Source: Nemertoderma westbladi
Taxonomy: Eukaryota; Xenacoelomorpha; Nemertodermatida; Nemertodermatidae
Direction of reading: 5' to 3'
Length of the DNA: 64,000 bases
NCBI GenBank assembly: GCA_032718475.1
Contig: JAUCBJ010000015.1
Location: 1-64,000, forward strand
Under the pieces are notes generated by a model. The model saw only the letters and a list, made by a program, of their open reading frames with translations. It was not told the DNA's origin and did not search any database. Shown here one piece after another: positions 1 through 11,507 of the stretch (position 1 is the first letter of the stretch; the number at the start of each line of letters is the position of its first letter). A program made the position numbers and the translations under genes.

Positions 1-1633
1 CAATACCTCTTTTTAATCCTACTATTACGTAGCTATTCATACGTAAATAAATGTTCCAGAATATGTTTTTTTATTAAATATAATAAAATAGCCTTGCGCA
101 GGTGCAAAAGCATACAACTTTGGAACGCTTATATGTATATTGCATTATTATATTACCTCGGAACGCTATTTTAGGACGAAATTCAGATTGTGTCACATAT
201 TTGGAATCCTTGCATGGCCGCCAGCTTTCCATCAGTATACCAACACGTTACAATAAGGTTTTTTTTCAAACTTTTGTAGCTAAAAAATGAAAGCAAAAAT
301 AGACTCACCCACGGAGGAGTTGAGAGAAACTATCTCTGTTTCAATTTTTATGAGATCTCAATAAGATTTGTAGAAAGATTTCGTAGCATAATAACGAAAT
401 TATATTCCAGGACATGGGGTACAGTAGTTGCATTCTACCTACTAAATTAAATAGACACACGTTTTTAAAGTTATGTTAATGGGAAAATGTATAACTTTTT
501 TCCCATGTAATAAATAATTATATTTATATTTGAAGGATTATGAAATAAAGTTTTCAGAAATATCTTTTTTTTTAATTAATTTGAATAAACAAGTATAATT
601 TTTAAACAACTAAGCAAATAAGCTTTATTTCATATATTATTGATAAATTCCACTACTATTTCTTCCACTGTGGTGGGGGTGGTTCCACTCGGTGGGTTTA
701 CTCCCAATATTAATACAAATCGATTTGGTTTGGAGGAATTGGGTTGTGGGATTAGAGATTATTAACTTTCGTGCATCGCATTATTCCATCCACCCACCTC
801 AGTAACCTATTCCTTTTCTAATTATATTTATTCCAAATTTATTTTGAAATATATTTTCTTCGTTTCGACCAATGATTATAATGCGTCTAAGGAAACCTAA
901 CATAGCGGCATATGGGATGGTATCCCCAACTGTAAGGAAACCTAACATAGCGGCATATGGGATGGTATCCCCAACTGGAACATGAATTGTTCTGATCATT
1001 ACGGTGATCTGGTCAATGTCAATGTTACAATATCAATTGAGGGAAAGGAGCAGGATACAGTGTCACGTTGTTCTAACCAAAACAATAAACTACAGTCAAT
1101 AGCACATGTTACTGTTGTATTTTTGAGAGTAATCAGCTGTTAGCATCGATTTTCCCCTGGAGAGGGATGAATTTTGATTGGGTCAAAAGTCTCCCCACCC
1201 CCGTCTCCCATCCGGTTCAAATCAAATACAATACCTCGGCTATAGAGTACTCCCGAACAGTTTTCATCGCCGCGAAGATACAATTCGCTTCGCTGGGCAT
1301 TGTTGTCAACAAACTGGACGGAGCTGTCAGGCTGACAGTTGATGGTTTACCTAACACATTAAGTAGGGCCTACATATATATAAACTGAGTAGAATTATAT
1401 TGTATATATATTAAAAGTAACGCTGGGACCACAACACAAGTCGGATTGATAGTTAAAATAATGTGTCACTTGTCCTTGTCAACAACATCGATGTGTAAAT
1501 TGAATACTGTATTATCTAAAATACTAAACATAATAACTTTTCAAATGTCTTCTTTGAGCGTAACAAATAATTACTAATGCCATGATACTACAAAAAATTA
1601 GGCGTTGATACATACATCTATACATAAATATAT
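1..1633. other. Intergenic, AT-rich, no supported gene
   Basis: I see no gene. The stretch holds a 45 bp tandem duplication (listed separately). At about 1030-1105 it has a module, containing AACCAAAACAATAAA, that recurs at 36960-37560 and about 38150. Short open frames at 102-290 and 1167-1388 have no recognisable content. Confidence 0.5.
888..977. repeat. 45 bp direct tandem duplication
   Basis: Two identical 45 bp copies lie head to tail, 888-932 and 933-977, each ending in CCCCAACTG. They contain the words CATAGCGGCATATGGGATGG. Two copies without divergence suggest a recent event. Confidence 0.9.
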
Positions 1634-3931
1634 CTACCAGATATGACACTTATGTTCAGGATTCATGTAGGAACCAACTGGGCAGTTAAAGGCTTCCGCA
1701 AATTCTGGACTGTTCTGAAGTACGCCAATGGCCCTATAGCGTCCATTTGTGTGTACAGCCATGTTCACCATTACTCGCTGGTACTTGGTTCTCACCATAT
1801 TACACCAGACCTGACTGAAAGAAATAAAAAACAACTGAGTGGGTGTATAGTCCATACCGGGTAACTGTGGTTCAGTGACACCTTTCTTGCTAATCCAGGA
1901 TTTGTAAGCTCTGAATGCTTCTTTCACACCTCCGTTATCGGCAATATTCTCCCCTAAGGTGTTGGACCCATTTACAAACATTCCAAGATCCATTAACTCG
2001 TAATTATTGTACTGATCCACCATGCATTTCGCTTTAGCATTGAACGACTCAGTAGAATTATTACTCCACCAATCTCGTAACATCCCGTCCGCATCATATT
2101 TGCGACCTCTGTCGTCGAACCCATGCGTTATCTCGTGCCCTATCACTGTGCCAATCGCCCCAAAGTTTGAGTACATCGGATATTCGCTGTGGTAGAAAGG
2201 GGGTTGTAGTATCCCGGCTGGGAACATGATGGTGTTCTTGGTAGGACTGTAGAATGCATTTACGACTGAAGGGTTTGCGTACCAGGTGTCGTCCACAGGT
2301 TCTCGTAGTTTTTTGTCATACTGAGTCATCATCTCCAAAAAATTTCCACTGAACACTCTAAAAAAAGATCCATTAACAACAAGTTGTTTATAATAATTGT
2401 TTAGCTTAGAATCATCCATGATCCACTCGGGAACGCCAATTTTCTCTTTCATCTTTCTTGCCTTTATCAGAGCTTGTTTGTAAGTTGGTGCATCCATCCA
2501 CTCCTGGTCAGCTAGAAGACCCATGAATTCATTACGAATGAAGCCAATCATGTCTTTAGCAACACTCTGACTGTCTTCACTATAGTATTTCTCTGCATAT
2601 GCTCGACCCAGCACGTAACCTGCTAGTTGCTTCGCAATGCTGGTACAAAACTTCCATCTCGGGGGCAATTCATTGGCTCCTGTGATCGTCTTCTGGTAGA
2701 CCTGATTGATTTCCTGAAATTGCTTGCTGAGGTAGGGGAGAAACCGGAGAACAAAATTAATCTTCATATAATTGGCCAGAAGTTTTTCATTACCTTTATT
2801 ATCATTTATTAATTTTATAATCTTTCGGATTGAATCAGGAGTCTTAACTATGATTGGTTCGTCATCACCAATGGTTATATCAGCAGGTTTCAACCACGTA
2901 TTAAGGTACACCTTCCAATCAAAACCGGGGAATTCTTTAATTAATTCTCGCAGTGTCATCTTATTGTATACATTCTCGGCATCCCTGCGAAACTGTACTG
3001 GAACCAGCAATTTAGACAATTCGATATCCAAGTCCATCATATCGTCAGCGGCTTTAACCGTTTCATTGTGTTTCTTGGGAACCAATGTGTCCACAACATC
3101 TACAAAATATTTCTTCCATGCTTCCAGGTTCTCTTTTCCATCTTCCTTTTCGTAAAAGTCACGGTAACTTAGTAGCCGACCTTCATCCAAATATATGATG
3201 TTTCTAGACCCGTTTTTATTGTCCTGATAGACGTATGGAAAGAAAAAAGTGCCTTTGAATGTCCCCAAAGATTCCTCGACATTGTAGCTTACTACATCAT
3301 TAGTGTCGTCTAGTACTGGCCAGTATCCGATGACCTCTTCGATGTAATCTCGAAGCGGCTGCTCCCCAAGCTCTTCCAGTTGTGACTCATTCATACATAT
3401 GGTGTATATTTTTTTAACATTGTCCCACATTGGGACAGAGTTGTTGACCAGTTTGATTCGGCCTTCAAGAAGTCCTCTCAGTTTCAAATCAACTTCGCTA
3501 TTGGCTGCCGATATTATCCAATAACCTCCTGCATCATCAGGTATCACATTATTTTCCATCCACTTTCCACATGCGAATGTGTAGAAATCGTCGCACGGTT
3601 GGGTTGAGGTGTTCATGTAGGACATAATACGGCCTGAAAGTGTCACACATTCCTCCGTCAAACATACATCCTGTTTGCTGCCGGTTGTCAAATAACAAAT
3701 AAAAGCTATAAGAAATAACAGAACAAATAAAACCAACAGTGCACTGAGTATTAAATTCATAGGCCATTTGCAGTATCGATCCAATACCAATTTCAGTTTG
3801 TTTGGTTTATTATTGGATGTGAACGAAACATCATTATTTGGATGTTTAGCGCCTGATTTATGAAGAGCATCTGTTTCAGCCATCTCTAAGTCGGTGAAAC
3901 CATCACCACTATTTATGTTATTCTTTGTCAT
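1634..3931 (-). CDS. Neprilysin-like M13 zinc metallopeptidase, intronless
   Basis: A single 765-codon frame encodes a type II membrane peptidase of the neprilysin/endothelin-converting-enzyme family, which cleaves extracellular peptides. A short cytoplasmic tail precedes a hydrophobic segment at about residues 59-81. The ectodomain starts with cysteine-containing motifs (CLTEEC, CDDFYTFACGKW). The catalytic set is complete: NAFYS substrate-binding motif at 558, zinc site HEITH with H599, E600 and H603, third zinc ligand E661 in GENIADNGG with D665, then H727 and R733, which match the family's transition-state histidine and substrate-binding arginine. The C-terminus CHIW matches the family's CxxW ending, and total length fits the usual ~750 residues, so the protein looks intact. 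The start is the first Met of the frame, before the acidic tail. Vertebrate relatives have many introns; this copy has none, which suggests a retrocopy-derived gene or a lineage expansion. The exact subfamily is not assigned. Confidence 0.93.
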   Translation of the reverse strand: MTKNNINSGDGFTDLEMAETDALHKSGAKHPNNDVSFTSNNKPNKLKLVLDRYCKWPMNLILSALLVLFVLLFLIAFICYLTTGSKQDVCLTEECVTLSGRIMSYMNTSTQPCDDFYTFACGKWMENNVIPDDAGGYWIISAANSEVDLKLRGLLEGRIKLVNNSVPMWDNVKKIYTICMNESQLEELGEQPLRDYIEEVIGYWPVLDDTNDVVSYNVEESLGTFKGTFFFPYVYQDNKNGSRNIIYLDEGRLLSYRDFYEKEDGKENLEAWKKYFVDVVDTLVPKKHNETVKAADDMMDLDIELSKLLVPVQFRRDAENVYNKMTLRELIKEFPGFDWKVYLNTWLKPADITIGDDEPIIVKTPDSIRKIIKLINDNKGNEKLLANYMKINFVLRFLPYLSKQFQEINQVYQKTITGANELPPRWKFCTSIAKQLAGYVLGRAYAEKYYSEDSQSVAKDMIGFIRNEFMGLLADQEWMDAPTYKQALIKARKMKEKIGVPEWIMDDSKLNNYYKQLVVNGSFFRVFSGNFLEMMTQYDKKLREPVDDTWYANPSVVNAFYSPTKNTIMFPAGILQPPFYHSEYPMYSNFGAIGTVIGHEITHGFDDRGRKYDADGMLRDWWSNNSTESFNAKAKCMVDQYNNYELMDLGMFVNGSNTLGENIADNGGVKEAFRAYKSWISKKGVTEPQLPGMDYTPTQLFFISFSQVWCNMVRTKYQRVMVNMAVHTNGRYRAIGVLQNSPEFAEAFNCPVGSYMNPEHKCHIW

Positions 3932-4931
3932 CTTCGTTTATTAGTATTATTAGTTAACAAATAGGTTAAGTGAGAAATCCAATGTCCGCTATGCATAGTT
4001 TGGAATATCAGGAAAACACTTTAAATAAAATGTCGCATATTAAAACTGATCCACAGTTATTTGGTTATAAACTCTCAATAATTGCGGTATATAAAATCAA
4101 TAATTAATTAGTTAATACAATGACCATTGGTATAATTTTTATTATATACCGGTACATGTAACATTAGTTTTCATCTAATGTTCTGTATTGAAAAGATGAG
4201 TTCGAATTTTTAATATCGCTTTCAAAAATTTTTAGTAAAGTGTTTGAGAAAAAAGTTGATCCATCAATAATGTAAAATACTGGAAATAAGTCGTCAGGCT
4301 TTTCTTCTTTCAACGTTATTACTATGGCAACCATAGTAACAATGATAGCCCAATTTAATGTATTATTATCCTATGGTACAGCAAACATACCAAACTGGCT
4401 GCGGTTCCTTCCACATGTATGCCCCTGATCCCCAGCATGAAAACGGCATTTCGTTGTTTGCCATCTCATTAATTTCATTAAATTTTGCTTTAGTAAAATC
4501 GTAGCTATAAAAAAGTACAGTAGTTGCACTGATTTAGTCGTCCCTACCTTATGTTAGAGGCAATGAGCGCGGAAACGAAAAAAAACAAGGAAAGCACCTT
4601 GTTACAAATATGTAAAAATAGAAAACATCTCTCACGACTCATTTCCAGTATAGACAGACCCCACAGTATAAGTACTATAATTTACGTAACCAAGCAAATA
4701 TGCGCCCTAGTTTGGTTAGTCCTTAAAAGCATTTGTGCCAAAACGAAAACTATCCTGACTCGCCTGCATGGGTGCCCCCGACCTCTGAGCGTATTAATTC
4801 GGTGGATTTAAATGCTACGCAAAGCTTGAAAAAATTGAATACGCGTATATTGTATTACAGTAGAACACGATCCTTAAAAATACAAAGTATGCTGTCATGT
4901 TGTTCGTTCTATATATGCTCTAATTAACAAT
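3932..4931. other. Upstream region of the peptidase gene
   Basis: This is AT-rich and should hold the promoter of the minus-strand peptidase gene. I see no clear TATA box or other gene. Small frames at 4551-4927 have no recognisable content. Confidence 0.4.
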
Positions 4932-5177
4932 AAACACAATATTGCAATGTTCTAAAGTTAATATACGGAAATAAAAACCTTCAGCGAATAAAACTGTAAT
5001 AATCACTTCTGCCTTATCCTTCGGCAAATTAACCTAATATAATAACCTCGGCCTCCGGCCTCGGTAATTATACAGGTTAATTTGCTTCTGGAACGGCATC
5101 AGTGATTATTCAGTTTTATTCGCTTCAGGTTATTATTTCCGTATATTAACTCTAGAACATTGCAATATTGTGTGTAT
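4932..5177. repeat. Foldback (inverted-repeat) element
   Basis: The two halves are imperfect reverse complements. The left begins ACACAATATTGCAATG and the right ends CATTGCAATATTGTGT; TTAATATACGGAAATAA and GCGAATAAAACTG recur in mirror order. The centre, at about 5055, is CGGCCTCCGGCCTCGG. This looks like a foldback MITE or a long palindrome of about 246 bp. I see no coding capacity and no clear target duplication. Confidence 0.8.
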
Positions 5178-6862
5178 AATATTATGCATAATTATGGCAA
5201 TAATTCAGTACTATAAAGATGATGGCGAATGACCGCATTTAACCTAAATGTAATCTTATTAAAGGGGTATATATTATAAGAGTAAGCTTGGTAGTGTGGG
5301 AACAATTAACGCAAATACCTGTAGAAAATATAGTAGTAATGGATATCTATTCATTTTAAAATATTAATTGACAATGGATGACAAGTATGCAAATAATAGA
5401 TAGACCTATACGAGGAGAGGTCACAAGCATAGATTCTATTATAGTAAAGGAGGGAGTGTGAGATACGTACAGGTAGCAAAGATCATTTTATTAATTCGTG
5501 ATTGACTATTATGACAGATTCAGAAATATACATGAGGGCAACATTAGAAGGCCAATCCGTAATAAATATATTATATGAATAGAGGAACGATACAAAACTT
5601 ATATTGTACAACGATAGGTTGTGGTTGCAGGTTATATTCCACAACCCGTTGGAAAAATATGCAAATCAATGGACAGGTAGGTAGGTACCACGCCCATATA
5701 AGAAACGCAAAGGTAGATAGATACAAACACTTTCGCAGTAGGGGGTACGCCACATGAATACGGCGGAATCAATTATACTAATGGCCAATAAACATTGTTC
5801 AGTTTAAATAGTGTAGTATTATATGGCGTACTCTGTGGAGGAAACGCTGTATTTATACGCGGTGATATAATTGCGTATTTGTTATGGTGTTTTTTTTTGT
5901 TAAGATGCCAACGATTCTGTTTTATTCTACAGTGTATGGCTGTCACACGGATAATTAATATTCGTTTCAGATCATTGTTTATGTATAATAAAATGGGAAA
6001 CAATTTTATAATCAGCATTGTCGCGATTGGCAGTGCATTAGCGAGTTTATTATTCTGTGGCTTTGGAAGGGTGTACTCCTTTCCATTATCCAATTAGCAC
6101 TGCCTGGACAATGGGTCATTCATAACGGGCAGTTGTTACTTACATGTCGTCGCTATACTCGTAAACGCGTTCATTTATTCATAATGCTTAATGGGGCAAA
6201 GCGGAATAAAACAACAACTAAATGCATGTCAGCAGTTATAAAAGTTCCGTACGGGCATTGCGCAGTGCGCAACATGATATAAGATATAATTATAGTTATA
6301 TAAATGCGTATAACATAAAGTGAAACTTTACCAAAAAGAAACGATGGCAGCTATATTTATTCGTTCGGGACAAAAATAATAGTATTTGAATTTAATTAAG
6401 ACAACATTAATAATATAACATAATTTTTAAACAATACTCGTGTCATTCTTTTTGTTTTTCATTTGTGTTGAAGGGAATTCTACTCTTTGTAATTTTTGTT
6501 CACTCAACCTCTTGTATATAATTAACAATATTTAATTAATCCTTAATTTCAAACTTATTATATATAGGCCTTTTTTGAGCCTTTTTTGTGTAATTAACAA
6601 TGGAGACAAACCCCAAGTTGGCTGTGTTACCAAAAACAATCTCAACTTACTCAACTTTTGAGTGGCGGGGGAAATAGGAAAAGAGGTCATTGTCACAAAA
6701 TAGGAAAAAAACGGCTTTAAATGGGAAACTGGAAATGGTAAATTATTTTCGATAGAAAAACTGTCATTGTAATCTATTGCTTCCTTCTATTAAACTCTGG
6801 TACTTGTTTTTTGTGACCATTTTCCCATTCTTAAACACGCTTTGCAAATACACACATTTGGT
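5178..6862. other. Intergenic, no supported gene
   Basis: AT-rich sequence. Overlapping frames on both strands at 5773-6097 have no recognised domain. The right end leads into the 48/29 bp minisatellite. Confidence 0.4.
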
Positions 6863-9800
6863 GGTGACAGCTTTGTGAAGCAGTGAACGCACCATTGACA
6901 GCTCTGTGACCAGCGTCAGCTTTGTGAACCAGTGAACCCACATTGATAGCTCTGTGACCAGTGTCAGCTTTGTGAACCAGTGAACGCACATTGACAGCTC
7001 TGTGACCAGTGACACATTTGTGAACCAGTGAACGCACATGGATAGCTCTGTGACCAATGACAGCTCTGTGACCAGTGACACCTTTGTGAACCAGTGAACG
7101 CACATTAATAGCTCTGTGACCAGTGACACCTTTGTGAACCAGTGAACGCACCATTGACAGCTCTGTGACCAGTGACAGCTTTGTGAACAGGGAACGCACA
7201 TTGATAGCTCTGTGACCAGTGAACGCACATTGATAGCTCTGTGACCAGTGACACCTTTGTGAACCAGTGAACGCACCATTGACAGCTCTGTGACCAGTGA
7301 TAGCTTTGTGAACCAGTGAACGCACATTGATAGCTCTGTGATCAATTAAAGCTTAACGAACCAGTGAACGCACATTGATAGCTCTGTGATCAATTAAAGC
7401 TTACCGAACCAGTGAACGCACATTGATAACTCTGTGACCAGTGACAGCTTTGTGAACCAGTGAACGCACATTGATAGCTCTGTGACCAGTGACAGCTTTG
7501 TGAACCAGTGAACTCACATTGACAGCTCTGTGACCAATTAAAGCTTTGTGAACCAGTGAACGCACATTGATAGCTCTGTGACCAGTGAACGCACATTGAC
7601 AGCTCTGTGACCAGTGACAGCTTTGTCAACCAGTGAACGCACATTGACAGCTCTGTGACCAGTGACAGCTTTGTGAACCAGTGAACGCACATTGATAGCT
7701 CTGTGACCAGTGACACCTTTGTGAACCAGTGAACGCACCATTGACAGCTCTGTGACCAGTGACAGCTTTGTGAACAGGGAACGCACATTGATAGCTCTGT
7801 GATCAATTAAAGCTTTGTGAACCAGTGAACGCACATTGATAGCTCTGTGACCAGTGAACGCACATTGATAGCTCTGTGACCAGTGAACGCATATTGACAG
7901 CTCTGTGACCAGTGACAGCTTTGTGAAGCAGTGAACGCACATTGACAGCTCTGTCACCAGTGACAGCTTTGTGAACCAGTGAACGCACATTGATAGCTCT
8001 GTGACCAGTGACAGCTTTGTGAACCAGTGAATTCACATTGACAGCTCTGTGACCAATTAAAGCTTTGTGAACCAGTGAACGCACATTGATAGCTCTGTGA
8101 CCAGTGAACGCACATTGACAGCTCTGTGACCAGTGACAGCTTTGTCAACCAGTAAACGCACATTGACAGCTCTGTGACCAGCGTCAGCTTTGTGAACCAG
8201 TGAACGCACATTGACAGCTCTGTGACCAGTGACAGCTTTGTGAACCAGTGAACGCACATTGACAGCTCTGTGAACCAGTGAACGCACATTGACAGCTCTG
8301 TGACCAGTGACAGCTTTGTCAACCAGTGAACGCACATTGACAGCTCTGTGACCAGCGTCAGCTTTGTGAACCAGTGAACGCATATTGACAGCTCTGTGTC
8401 CAGAGACAGCTTTGTCAACCAGTGAACGCACATTGATAGCTCTGTGACCAGTGAACGCACATTGATAGCTCTGTGACCAGTGTCAGCTTTGTGAACCAGT
8501 GAACGCACATTGACAGCTCTGTGACCAGTGACAGCTTTGTCAACCAGTGAACGCACATTGAAAGCTCTGTGACCAGTGAACGCACATTGATAGCTCTGTG
8601 ACCAGTGTCAGCTTTGTGAACCAGTGAACGCACATTAATAGCTCTGTGACCAGTGTCAGCTTTGTGAGCCAGTGAACGCACATTGAAAGCTCTGTGACCA
8701 GTGAACGCACATTGATAGCTCTGTGACCAGTGTCAGCTTTGTGAACCAGTGAACGCACATTGACAGCTCTGTGACCAGTGAACGCACATTGATAGCTCTG
8801 TGACCAGTGAACGCATATTGACAGCTCTGTGACCAGTGACAGCTTTGTCAACCAGTGAACGCACATTGATAGCTCTGTGACCAGTGTCAGCTTTGTGAAC
8901 CAGTGAACGCACATTGACAGCTCTGTGACCAGCGTCTGCTTTGTGAACCAGTGAACGCACATTGATAGCTCTGTGACCAGTGAACGCACATTGATAGCTC
9001 TGTGACCAGTGAACGCATATTGACAGCTCTGTGACCAGTGACAGCTTTGTGAAGCAGTGTACGCACATTGACAGCTCTGTGACCAGTGTCAGCTTTGTGA
9101 ACCAGTGAACGCACATTGATAGCTCTGTGACCAGTGTCAGCTTTGTGAACCAGTGAACGCACATTGACAGCTCTGTGACCAGCGTCAGCTTTGTGAACCA
9201 GTGAACGCACATTGATAGCTCTGTGACCAGTGAACGCACATTGATAGCTCTGTGACCAGTGAACGCATATTGACAGCTCTGTGACCAGTGACAGCTTTGT
9301 GAAGCAGCGAACGCACATTGACAGCTCTGTGACCAGTGACAGCTTTGTGAACCAGTGAACGCATATTGACAGCTCTGTGACCAGTGACAGCTTTGTGAAG
9401 CAGTGAACGCACATTGACAGCTCTGTGACCAGTGACAGGTTTGTGAACCAGTGAACGCACATTGATAGCTCTGTGACCAGTGAACGCACATTGATAGCTC
9501 TGTGACCAGTGAACGCATATTGACAGCTCTGTGACCAGTGACAGCTTTGTGAAGCAGTGAACGCACATTGACAGCTCTGTGACCAGTGACAGCTTTGTGA
9601 ACCAGTGAACGCACATTGATAGCTCTGTGACCAGTGACAGCTTTGTGAACCAGTGAACTCACATTGACAGCTCTGTGACCAATTAAAGCTTTGTGAACCA
9701 GTGAACGCACATTGATAGCTCTGTGACCAGTGAACGCACATTGACAGCTCTGTGACCAGTGACAGCTTTGTCAACCAGTGAACGCACATTGATAGCTCTG

Positions 9801-10485
9801 TGACCAGTGACAGCTTCGTGAACCAGTGAACGCACATTGATAGCTCTGTGACCAGTGAACGCACATTGATAGCTCTGTGACCAGTGAACGCACATTGATA
9901 GCTCTGTGACCAGTGAACGCATATTGACAGCTCTGTGACCAGTGACAGCTTTGTGAAGCAGTGAACGCACATTGACAGCTCTGTGACCAGTGACAGCTTT
10001 GTGAACCAGTGAACGCACATTGATAGCTCTGTGACCAGTGACAGCTTTGTGAACCAGTGAACGCACATTGATAGCTCTGTGACCAGTGAACGCACATTGA
10101 TAGCTCTGTGACCAGTGAACGCATATTGACAGCTCTGTGACCAGTGACAGCTTTGTGAAGCAGTGAACGCACATTGACAGCTCTGTGACCAGTGACAGCT
10201 TTGTGAACCAGTGAACGCACATTGATAGCTCTGTGACCAGTGACAGCTTTGTGAACCAGTGAACTCACATTGACAGCTCTGTGACCAATTAAAGCTTTGT
10301 GAACCAGTGAACGCACATTGATAGCTCTGTGACCAGTGAACGCACATTGACAGCTCTGTGACCAGTGACAGCTTTGTCAACCAGTGAACGCACATTGATA
10401 GCTCTGTGACCAGTGTCAGCTTTGTGAACCAGTGAACGCACATTGACAGCTCTGTGACCAGTGACAGCTTTGTCAACCATTAATT
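6863..10485. repeat. Minisatellite with 48 bp and 29 bp units
   Basis: About 3.6 kb of repeats are built on CCAGTGAACGCACATTGATA and GCTCTGTGA. A full 48 bp unit adds GACAGCTTTGTGAACCAGT; the 29 bp unit lacks those 19 bases, which are bounded by CCAGT repeats, so simple slippage or unequal exchange between them explains the two lengths. Point variants (CACATTGACAG, CATATTGACAG, CCAATTAAAGC, TTGTCAACC) recur in blocks. The CCAATTAAAGC variant lies at 7534, 8053, 9679 and 10285, which indicates duplication of longer segments. Long minus-strand frames here result from a stop-poor unit, not from a gene. Confidence 0.97.
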
Positions 10486-11502
10486 TTAGATTGCTAATAA
10501 CTCGGTCATTCCTTGATGAAATTAACTTGGTACTTATGTAGTCCGACAAAAGTGTCTAAAAATAGGGTAGACTGTGCCAGTAGTTTTAGACTTTAGATAA
10601 AAACCTAAATAAGTCGGTCAATCAATGATGAAATTAAACCAAACTTGGTAAACATGTGGTCTGTGAAAGGATTGGAAAGATTCTGAAATTTAGTCAAAAA
10701 TCAGACACTCTGACTGACGGTACCGGTAGTTTCAGACTTTAGATAAAAACCGAAATAAGTCGATCAATCATTGATGAAATGACTTGGTACTGTATGTACA
10801 GTATGTACAGTATGCACTATTATTATTTTTTTGTGTCCTTTGAATCATCAAAAATTTTACACTGAGGCATTAACAGGGTCAATTAATTTAAATGGAGGGG
10901 GAAAATAATTACTCGCGCAGATTCTCGCGCAGACTTTGCATACAGTAGTTATAAAGGTTGTCATTCTGCATTTAGGAAAATTTCTATGACAAAACAGGAC
11001 GAGCGCAACGAGGTTTATAATGAAGAGGAGTACAGTGTGGACTAGAATCCTATAAATCCCTGATTCAACATACATATTGAACGTTTATCATTTTCTCGAG
11101 TACCGTTATTGGAATATTGCTCCGTAGATGTAGAGAGCGAACATAATAAAAACTGGCCTGTGTTTAATATACTGTCGAGTATACCTAAACCAAGCATATT
11201 GAGCGATATGTAATTTGTTCATTAGGGCCTACCGATAGTGGACTATTCTTAAGTATTTATTTTGGTGACAAAATGTACAGGACGAACATAACCAGGGTTG
11301 ATTGAAGGACGACGAGTTTGTGTTGACTAATGTAGGCCTATACTCCTAAACCACCTGGTTTACTATATTGGATGATATGTTATTTTGTTAAGTATACGAG
11401 TACCGCTAGTGGTTAATGTTGTAAGCTATTTATATTTTTGATCACACTGCGCGACGAGGGTTATTGTAATGTAAACGAGTTTGTGTTGACTATAGCTTAG
11501 GC
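10486..11502. repeat. Degenerate ~170-180 bp repeats flanking the LTR element
   Basis: At 10490-10800 diverged copies share ATGATGAAATTAAACCAAAC and GATAAAAACCGAAATAAGTC; relatives lie at 23390-23650. At 10980-11502 a second degenerate tandem family recurs about every 170-180 bp (CCTAAACCA, GATATGT, TAGTGG, GAGTTTGTGTTGAC). The LTR retrotransposon sits inside this second family, whose next copy resumes at 22071. No gene seen. Confidence 0.6.
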
Positions 11503-11507
11503 CTATT
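11503..11507. repeat. Left target-site duplication (CTATT)
   Basis: The five bases directly before the 5' LTR equal the five directly after the 3' LTR (22071-22075). Five bases is the usual duplication length for BEL/Pao integrases. Confidence 0.9.

Noticed and set aside
6863-10485. Long minus-strand frames (up to 529 codons) in the 48/29 bp array
   Set aside because: They overlap each other in several frames and translate only the repeat unit; the unit simply lacks stops on that strand.
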